Shown here piece by piece: positions 52,802-58,604 of a DNA stretch of 58,604 bases; position 1 is the stretch's first letter; each line of letters starts with the position of its first letter. The stretch is from NCBI RefSeq assembly GCF_019977735.1, contig NZ_AP025023.1, positions 1 to 58,604 of the forward strand, read 5' to 3'. The DNA is from Calothrix sp. PCC 7716 (GTDB lineage Bacteria; Cyanobacteriota; Cyanobacteriia; Cyanobacteriales; Nostocaceae). A program made the position numbers and the translations under genes. The notes beneath the pieces are model-generated. The model was not told the origin of the DNA and did no database searches. It saw only the letters and a program-made list of their open reading frames with translations.

Positions 52802-53043
52802 TTAAAGTGTAAACAGCAGGTGAAGAGTAGTTAAAAATTATTCTTTATCGTCTGAATTCTGGAGTCTGCCAGCCATTTCTCATTGACGACCTCATTGCGA
52901 CCAAACTTTGAACGCCTTTGAGAACCGGCAGCTCCTTCTCCGTACAAACGAATCACTTATCAATCGCTTTCCTTGGTAGGGAAGCAGTTAATTCGTGCTA
53001 CATATATATTAGCATTCATCGAAGCAACTGTAAAAGGCTATTG

Positions 53044-53089
53044 GTAAAGGATTCGCTTCACATGCACGCAGTCCGCGTGAATCTTTTAC
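53044..53089 (+). promoter_or_regulatory. Nested hairpin directly before the rep start codon
   Basis: GTAAAGGATTC (53,044-53,054) pairs with GAATCTTTTAC (53,079-53,089), one mismatch. Inside it CACGC (53,065-53,069) pairs with GCGTG (53,075-53,079). The structure ends 2 bases before the ATG at 53,092, and the only AGG-like ribosome binding site in the area (AAAGG) is inside the stem. This is a natural layout for translational control of replication initiation. Confidence 0.45.
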
Positions 53090-53091
53090 TT

Positions 53092-56000
53092 ATGACCACA
53101 GCAAACTTAAAAAACGAAACATTCGTTCGATTAGACCAGTCTCAAATATCCCAACACCTAGTTGCACTAGGTTACAAAAGAGGCGACACAGTTTATATCC
53201 GAGCTTTTTACCCAAAAGATGACCCTCGTTGTAAAGAAGAAAATTCAGCACGCAAAGCCCAAACTAAAAGTTCAAATGAACTGATACGCATAGCTACAAA
53301 GTATCAAGAAGACGGTATGGGTGTTTACTTTGTTGTTAATGGTGGGGGGCAAACCGACAAAGAAGTGACAAGCGGTCGTGCCATTTTTTATGAACATGAC
53401 AACTTGCCAAAAGAAATTTCAGCTATCCTGTGGCAAGAGTTGGGTTTACCCGAACCAACATTTCAGGTAGATACAGGTGGAAAGTCGATACATAGTTACT
53501 GGGTATTTGAAAAATTTTGTAGCCCTGAGCAGTGGGAAAGCTTACAAACAGATTTTTTAAACTTTGCGGATGCTGACCGTTCTATAAAAAATAAATCAAG
53601 AGTAATGCGCCTAGCTGGATGCTTCCATATTTCAGAGGCTGGGGCTAATCCAACTCGCATAATTAATAAATCGGGTAAGAAATACAGCTACGAAGAATTG
53701 CGTAATCTTATCCCCCAATCTCAACCCCAAACACAACTGGAACCGGAAATCAATTATACGCCAATAATAGGTGATGTACCTTTATCGGCATGTTTAAGTA
53801 AAGATGACCGCGCGCTAATTGATGGTGGCGCCGCATCCGGTAGCAGAAATAGTAGTGGCGCCAAACTAGCTAGAAATTTAATTGGCACTGCTGCAAGATT
53901 ACAATATTTGGGCATCCAATACAGCGAACATCCAAGACAATTATTTGATTTATATGCAGCGCGCTGCTCACCATCGTTAGATTTAAAAGAAGCAGATTTG
54001 ATTTGGCAGTCGGCAGAAAAATCTAACCCAACTGCGACATTAACTGATGATGCAATTTCTAATTGTGTAAATGCCTGGAAGCATAATCAAAATAAATCTA
54101 CAGGTAAAAGTTTCGGCGCCTCACAATTCAATAAAAGCTCTAGTAATAGTAGTGGGAATGATGGAAATCCCCCAGTTGTAGAATTAAGCTTACGCGACCG
54201 ATTGATTGAGATACTGTCAAGGGGTTTATCAAATAGCGAAGAGTATGTTGCTTTTATTTCTCTAGCTGAATCTGTAAAGAAACCATTACGGGATATAGAA
54301 AAATTAGCTCGTCTTATCAAGTCAGAAATTGAGATATCTTCCGATAGGGAAGAAAATCTAAAAGAAGTTGATGAACTGTTAGGACTCTTCAGTGCCAACC
54401 TGAAATTATCAGATTTTTTACCTCATGTACTAGCAAATCCTTTAACTCAATATTGTAAGTGGATGGCTATTACTCCAGCAGTTATTCTGACTACGCTTTT
54501 AGTAGCTGTAAGTAGCTTGCATAAAGTAGGAACAATGTTGATTGTTCACAGTGGTCAAAGATTCCATGTACCTCCAACTTTATACGGGGCAACAGTTTCA
54601 GAGACAGGACAACGTAAATCTCCAGTTTTCTCAACAATTGTAAAAGAGCCATTAGGAGAATTACAAAACAGAGAAAATGGAATATACCAACACAATAAAG
54701 GAGAATACGAACGCGAGTTAGCAGCGTGGTCAGAAAATAAAAAAAATAAAGATGTTGATGTCGGAGAAGAACCCTCTATACCACAATTAAAGGTTTATTA
54801 TTTTACTGGTGCAACTGGAGAAGCCATTAAATCTCAAGCAGCTAGAGTTCCAGATAAAAGTTTAATGTACTTAGCTGATGAACTAGCAGGACTTTTTAAA
54901 TCCGCAAACCAGTACCGTGGTGGGCGCGGTTCTGATGCCCAAGATATTCTTTCTTATTATGATGGCAGCGGGAATTTAGAACTTAGAAAAGATGGCATTG
55001 ATAGCTATTCACCAAAAACTTATCTTTCAATTTTTGGCGCCACCCAACCAAGTGTTTTACAAGGGTTGATGAAAGATGAAAAAGACCCCGATGGTCAATG
55101 GTCACGCTTTATCTTTGTAAACCAACCACTTGAAGCTGCGACTCTTAGTGACGACTTGGGTGGTGGGATAGATATCTCTGACTTACTAACAGGAGTTTAC
55201 TCTAAAGTCGATAATTTAGATAAGTGTTATTACAAGTTAAGTCCAGGCGCCTTTAAATGCTACCAGAAAGCTTACAACAAGTTTGAACAACTACGTGTTA
55301 GTAGTTCTGACCCAGCGATGAGGGCAGTTTATTCCAAATCTGAAGGCAGGATTGGGAGAATAGCTATTAATTTGCATGTGTTGGAGCATGTTTGTGCTGG
55401 GACAGATGTTCCAGCGGAGATACCTCTACACATTATCGAGAGAGCAGTTAAGCTGACTAACTTCTACATTGGACAAATCAAACTAATCCATTCCGAAAAT
55501 GCAATTGCTAAGGGTGAATTACCAGCAGTGCTAACAAAACTGCTCACAGAATCTCGGAGACTAGGCAAGTTATCCATCAGAGATGCAATTAGAAGCTGTT
55601 TAGGGGGCAGAACCACCAAAGATAAAGTACTAGAGTACTTCAAAGAACTAGAAACCTCTGGTTATGGGGTTATAGAAAAAAATAAAAATTCCACTGTTTT
55701 TATCCCTACTGTCAGCTGTGTCAGCGCTACTGTCAGCACTACTGTCAGCAATGAAGAAAACCCTGAAAACGTTGATAATGATGGATTTGAAGAAAAAAAT
55801 AAATCTACTGTCAGCAGTGTCAGCAGTGTCAGCTCTTCAAAAGAAAATAAGGATGAGTCGGATAATTCATCTAATAATAATGATGCTAGCGACTCGGCAT
55901 CTAGTTCTTCCTCAAATGGCGCCAACGTTGCAGAAAATGCCAAAAAAACAGATTCTAATACCCCAGCTGACACTGCTGACACTGCTGACACTACCGAAAA

Positions 56001-56724
56001 AAAAGAAGCTAAAACCCCTGCTGGGACTGAATCCGTTGGGGCTTCTGGTTCAGCTGACAGTACTGCTGACAGTACTGCTGACACTGCTGACACTACTGGA
56101 GAGAGTTCAACAATAGAACCCCAAACCGAAGTAGAGATTATAGCAAAGGGCAAACATAAAGGGATGGTTGGAACAGTTGTAGAAGTACCATCATCTGAAC
56201 GCAGCACACACTCCAAAGAATACAGGGTAAGTTTTGTTGACGGCACCGCGTGTAAGTCCGCTTGGTTTTATGAGTGGGGAATCAAAAAATATGAGGCGCC
56301 AACTGGCTCGGATAGTACTGCGGTAGCTTCTGTGCCTTCCAAATCTCAAAACAGCTTCGATTCCAGAAAATATACAGATAAGGAATGCACAATAATTTCG
56401 GGTGAGCATTGCGGCAAACGGGGAACTACTCAAACTTATTGCCAAGAGGATGATACTTTTTTAGTACAAATCCAGGGGGATGAATGGGTAGAGATTAAGT
56501 TTTCCGAATTGAGTTTTGATACCGAGAAACCTCAAAAAAGTGATTCCCTAGCACCAGGAGATAAGGTTGAAGTTTTGGAACCAGGTAATTATCGTTCGGG
56601 GCATACTGGGCAGGTAGTGAGCTTTGACCCTGATGATAATAATTACGTCGTAGTTGAATTCTCCAATGGTTCGTCATCCATACTCAAAGCTTCATCCCTG
56701 AAAAAAGTCCAAACAGGCATGTAG
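53092..56724 (+). CDS. Replication protein: RepB-type primase and DUF3987 helicase
   Basis: 1,210 residues from ATG 53,092. The frame stays open to a TTG at 52,918, but that extension has no homology-like content and overlaps regulatory hairpins. Residues 10-190 are a RepB-family primase: VYFVVNGGGQTD, RAIFYEHDNLP with the metal-binding acidic pair, TGGKSIHSYWVF, SRVMRLAGCFH. Residues about 440-800 are DUF3987, a helicase-like ATPase (P-loop TGQRKSPVFS, Walker B LMYLADELAGLF, FGATQPSVLQGLM, QWSRFIFVNQP). Residues 860-1010 are a low-complexity Ser/Thr/Asp linker encoded by TGTCAGC iterons. Residues about 1012-1210 hold three KOW-like SH3 repeats (GKHKGMVGTVVEV, GEHCGKRGTTQT, GNYRSGHTGQVVSF). 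It likely starts and primes plasmid replication. Confidence 0.85.
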   Translation: MTTANLKNETFVRLDQSQISQHLVALGYKRGDTVYIRAFYPKDDPRCKEENSARKAQTKSSNELIRIATKYQEDGMGVYFVVNGGGQTDKEVTSGRAIFYEHDNLPKEISAILWQELGLPEPTFQVDTGGKSIHSYWVFEKFCSPEQWESLQTDFLNFADADRSIKNKSRVMRLAGCFHISEAGANPTRIINKSGKKYSYEELRNLIPQSQPQTQLEPEINYTPIIGDVPLSACLSKDDRALIDGGAASGSRNSSGAKLARNLIGTAARLQYLGIQYSEHPRQLFDLYAARCSPSLDLKEADLIWQSAEKSNPTATLTDDAISNCVNAWKHNQNKSTGKSFGASQFNKSSSNSSGNDGNPPVVELSLRDRLIEILSRGLSNSEEYVAFISLAESVKKPLRDIEKLARLIKSEIEISSDREENLKEVDELLGLFSANLKLSDFLPHVLANPLTQYCKWMAITPAVILTTLLVAVSSLHKVGTMLIVHSGQRFHVPPTLYGATVSETGQRKSPVFSTIVKEPLGELQNRENGIYQHNKGEYERELAAWSENKKNKDVDVGEEPSIPQLKVYYFTGATGEAIKSQAARVPDKSLMYLADELAGLFKSANQYRGGRGSDAQDILSYYDGSGNLELRKDGIDSYSPKTYLSIFGATQPSVLQGLMKDEKDPDGQWSRFIFVNQPLEAATLSDDLGGGIDISDLLTGVYSKVDNLDKCYYKLSPGAFKCYQKAYNKFEQLRVSSSDPAMRAVYSKSEGRIGRIAINLHVLEHVCAGTDVPAEIPLHIIERAVKLTNFYIGQIKLIHSENAIAKGELPAVLTKLLTESRRLGKLSIRDAIRSCLGGRTTKDKVLEYFKELETSGYGVIEKNKNSTVFIPTVSCVSATVSTTVSNEENPENVDNDGFEEKNKSTVSSVSSVSSSKENKDESDNSSNNNDASDSASSSSSNGANVAENAKKTDSNTPADTADTADTTEKKEAKTPAGTESVGASGSADSTADSTADTADTTGESSTIEPQTEVEIIAKGKHKGMVGTVVEVPSSERSTHSKEYRVSFVDGTACKSAWFYEWGIKKYEAPTGSDSTAVASVPSKSQNSFDSRKYTDKECTIISGEHCGKRGTTQTYCQEDDTFLVQIQGDEWVEIKFSELSFDTEKPQKSDSLAPGDKVEVLEPGNYRSGHTGQVVSFDPDDNNYVVVEFSNGSSSILKASSLKKVQTGM
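55708..56096. repeat. Fourteen TGTCAGC iterons in two opposed sets inside rep
   Basis: TGTCAGC occurs four times at 55,710-55,749 and three times at 55,808-55,833. Its complement GCTGACA occurs three times at 55,966-55,991 and four times at 56,052-56,092, giving seven copies per strand orientation. The set encodes TVS/SVS on one side and ADT/ADS on the other. Iterons inside a rep gene are a classical signature of a replication origin or of Rep autocontrol; here the link is inference. Confidence 0.75.
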
Positions 56725-56888
56725 TTGCAGGCAGCGGGGGAGTTACTTGCGTAAAAATCCTAAAATTTTGGGTGAGGATTGGGATTTATTTTGATTTGGG
56801 AGCGATGCAGTGGTGAGGGGTGCGGTTTATGGCATTAAGGGTTGATTTTCAAGGATGTTAAAGTCAAATAAATATGGAGGTTGTAACT

Positions 56889-57518
56889 ATGACCACTACC
56901 CTAACTAAGCCCGTAACTTACGAAGAATTTATAGAGTGGTTCCCTAATGACGGGAAGCAGTACGAACTACACGATGGAGTAATTGTTGAGATGGCGCCAC
57001 CTACCGGAGATCATGAAAAGGTTGTTGGATTTTTGGCTCGAAAAATAACGATAGAATATGACCGAATGGATTTACCCTACACCATACCCAAAACTGCATT
57101 CGTCCGAACCCCCAGCGCGTTGTCGGTTTACTCACCCGATGTATTATTATTAAATCTTGACAATATCGATAATATTGACTTGGAACCGCTATGGAAAAAA
57201 GAATCAACGGTAACAGATGCTGCATCCGTACCCTTAGTAGTTGAAGTGGTCAGTACAAATTGGCGGGATGATTACCATAAAAAGTTTGCGGATTATGAAG
57301 AAATGGGCATTCCTGAATTCTGGATTGCTGATTATAGAGGGTTGGGGGGTAAAAAATTTATTGGAGACCCAAAACAGCCTACTTTCTCAGTATGTCAACT
57401 TATTGGAGATGAGTACCAAGTTACCAAGTTCACGGGCAATGATTTAATTATTTCTCCAACATTCCCCCAACTAAAACTTACTGCACAACAGGTTTTTGAT
57501 GCGGCTTTACCACGGTAA
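56889..57518 (+). CDS. Uma2-family (DUF820) restriction-endonuclease-like protein
   Basis: 209 residues from ATG 56,889, preceded by GGAGG with 8-base spacing; an upstream ATG at 56,874 lies before that site. Typical Uma2 text: TYEEFIEWFPNDGKQYELHDG near the start, YSPDVLLL with the catalytic Asp, VPLVVEVVS with the Glu, and DYHKKFADYEEMGIPEFWIAD with the Lys and the common WIAD end. The PD-(D/E)XK core appears complete. The family is massively expanded in cyanobacteria and its role is unknown. It stands alone between rep and the relaxase and is convergent with the latter. Confidence 0.9.
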   Translation: MTTTLTKPVTYEEFIEWFPNDGKQYELHDGVIVEMAPPTGDHEKVVGFLARKITIEYDRMDLPYTIPKTAFVRTPSALSVYSPDVLLLNLDNIDNIDLEPLWKKESTVTDAASVPLVVEVVSTNWRDDYHKKFADYEEMGIPEFWIADYRGLGGKKFIGDPKQPTFSVCQLIGDEYQVTKFTGNDLIISPTFPQLKLTAQQVFDAALPR

Positions 57519-57650
57519 AATATGATTGGCGCTTGTCCATATATCCGTTAAAAGGAATTTGTGCTTTGCGTTCACACATGGGATGCCCAAGTGAGAGTGT
57601 TACTACTATAAAAATTTTGATTTTTAATATAGTAACTGCTTTTAACCAGA

Positions 57651-58604
57651 CTACAGTTCTAATCCGCTACTTTTTTTGGGTTGCTTCTCTTGAAGCTGCT
57701 GTTTAGCTTTCGGCCTGTCTAATATTTGTTGTAAAGAGCGGAAATTATCCACATCCTGTTCGTTGAGCGTTATTCCTTGTGGCGCCAACTTTGCATCGAG
57801 TGGGATTTGTGCGATTTCCTCCCCTGATTTGCGCTTAAGCCTGAGAGTTGAAACATCTAGTTCGAGGTCGTACTTGCTGCCTCTCAAAACTTTGTCTGGT
57901 TTTTGCATCTGCCAGAACAAACGAACAGTTGGTGCAATGGCGTTTGCGTACTTCTGTTGAGAAAGGCTGTTAGATACAGAAAGAGAAGAAGTCGAATTAC
58001 TATCATCCGAATTGCTGTCAGTTGTTGAAGCAGTTGATAAATCATTATCGACTTGATGGGTTTTAATCAACAATTCAATTTGCTGTTTATGACTTGGTTT
58101 ATGCACCACACCGAGTTTTGATTGAATACCGATGTGCGTATAATCTTGTCCTACTTGCCGTCCTTTTAAAACTTTATCGTTGTAACAATAGCTAATACCT
58201 TGCAGCTTACCAGTTCGGGTAATTCGACACTGCACATCAATATTTTGTGATAACAATCTGCTGATAAAGGTTGGCATTTCTGGTTTATCGTTAGCAGCTT
58301 GTTTAATTGCATCTTGAATAAATTTGGTTTCTTCTTCCCTGGATGGAGTGCCCTTCTTAGCTTCAACTTCCCAACTACTTTGTTGTGGAATAAGCTCGTA
58401 CTTTTGTTCAATCTTCCTTAAAGCTTTTTGTATATTAATATAATCCAGATAATCGTTTTTACATTTACCTTGGTAATCAACTCGATTGACTATTAAATGT
58501 AGGTGTGGCCTAATTTCATCCGTATTTAAGAGTTTAGCATCGGTGTGTAATGCTAATAAATATTGATGGTTATTATCATCAAATGCTAATTCCTTACGTA
58601 AATC
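57651..58604 (-). CDS. MobA/VirD2-type relaxase, C-terminal part (continues from window start)
   Basis: 317 codons that join in frame to the 81 codons at 1-243, giving about 398 residues. Directly after the join the sequence reads DLRKELAFDDNNHQYLLALHTD, then EIRPHLHLIVNRVDYQGK; the H-x-H in PHLHLIVNRV with the nearby HTD forms the metal-binding triad of MobA/VirD2 relaxases. The remainder (SWEVEAKKGTPSREEETKFI, KGRQVGQDYTHIGIQSKLG) matches the accessory region of cyanobacterial relaxases. The last 80 residues are less conserved and end in a lysine/glutamine-rich tail. With MobC and the candidate oriT this makes the plasmid mobilisable. No recognisable type IV secretion genes are present, so transfer would need a helper. 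Confidence 0.85.
   Translation of the reverse strand, partial: DLRKELAFDDNNHQYLLALHTDAKLLNTDEIRPHLHLIVNRVDYQGKCKNDYLDYINIQKALRKIEQKYELIPQQSSWEVEAKKGTPSREEETKFIQDAIKQAANDKPEMPTFISRLLSQNIDVQCRITRTGKLQGISYCYNDKVLKGRQVGQDYTHIGIQSKLGVVHKPSHKQQIELLIKTHQVDNDLSTASTTDSNSDDSNSTSSLSVSNSLSQQKYANAIAPTVRLFWQMQKPDKVLRGSKYDLELDVSTLRLKRKSGEEIAQIPLDAKLAPQGITLNEQDVDNFRSLQQILDRPKAKQQLQEKQPKKSSGLEL

Noticed and set aside
52918-53091. N-terminal extension of Rep from a TTG codon
   Set aside because: The 58 extra residues look unlike a conserved domain and overlap a nested hairpin; ATG 53,092 gives the expected RepB-primase start.
55662-56246. Minus-strand frame rich in Val-Ser-Ala opposite the rep linker
   Set aside because: It is the complement of the TGTCAGC iterons and has no independent support.
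1-58604. tRNA or rRNA genes
   Set aside because: No cloverleaf with conserved T-loop and no rRNA-like stretch was recognised; the S23 protein is not associated with rRNA here.
1-58604. Insertion sequences or transposases
   Set aside because: No transposase motif was found; the only recombinase is the Xer-like enzyme, which has no flanking terminal repeats.

Overview
The window looks like a complete circular plasmid of 58,604 bp from a filamentous cyanobacterium. It is opened inside a relaxase gene: the minus-strand reading frame that runs off position 1 continues in frame at position 58,604 and gives one MobA/VirD2-type protein of about 398 residues. The cyanobacterial assignment rests on the RepB-primase/DUF3987 replication protein, a pentapeptide-repeat sequence with a typical cyanobacterial N-terminus, a Uma2-family protein, a type I secretion ABC transporter with an N-terminal cyclic-nucleotide-binding domain, and the very frequent palindrome GGCGCC (about 85 copies by hand count). 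Base composition is around 40% GC by eye.

Layout. Positions 1-3,400 hold the start of the relaxase, a MobC-like accessory protein, a likely oriT, and about 2.7 kb of non-coding DNA rich in paired inverted arrays of short tandem repeats. Positions 3,420-7,045 form the maintenance block: a ribbon-helix-helix coiled-coil protein under an operator-like palindrome, a tyrosine recombinase (probably a dimer resolution enzyme), an RHH centromere-binding protein, ParA and iterons. Positions 7,046-12,976 encode a type I secretion apparatus (HlyD-type adaptor, ABC exporter, PpiC-type prolyl isomerase). A convergent four-helix-bundle S23 gene sits between adaptor and exporter. Positions 13,237-44,220 are a single open reading frame of 10,327 codons, 53% of the plasmid. 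It encodes a giant modular secreted protein: two matrixin-like protease domains, a 218-residue beta-repeat array, CARDB, cadherin, Ig-like, propeller, Rhs-like, dockerin, hydrolase, nuclease, PKD and Calx-beta modules. Positions 44,309-45,869 hold two paralogous genes of unknown function just upstream of it, on the same strand.

Positions 46,904-51,182 form a six-gene unknown operon ending in a membrane-anchored P-loop ATPase. Positions 51,747-56,724 carry an RHH regulator, a MerR-like regulator and the primase-helicase Rep, whose linker is encoded by 14 TGTCAGC motifs, seven per orientation. Uma2 and the rest of the relaxase close the circle.

The giant gene, the secretion genes and probably the two upstream paralogues read as one export programme, in the order paralogues, giant protein, PpiC, ABC transporter, adaptor. 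The rest serves replication, partition, dimer resolution and mobilisation. No insertion sequence, tRNA, rRNA or CRISPR array was seen.

The most unusual observation is inside the giant gene. At 18,589-19,119 the plus strand encodes a 176-residue pentapeptide-repeat protein in exact codon-on-codon register with the giant frame, so a stretch of the giant protein is the literal antisense translation of a pentapeptide gene. The distribution of GGCGCC is also informative: three blocks (18.4-22.7, 38.9-44.1 and 47.1-53.8 kb) have no copy, which suggests mosaic ancestry, including within the giant gene.
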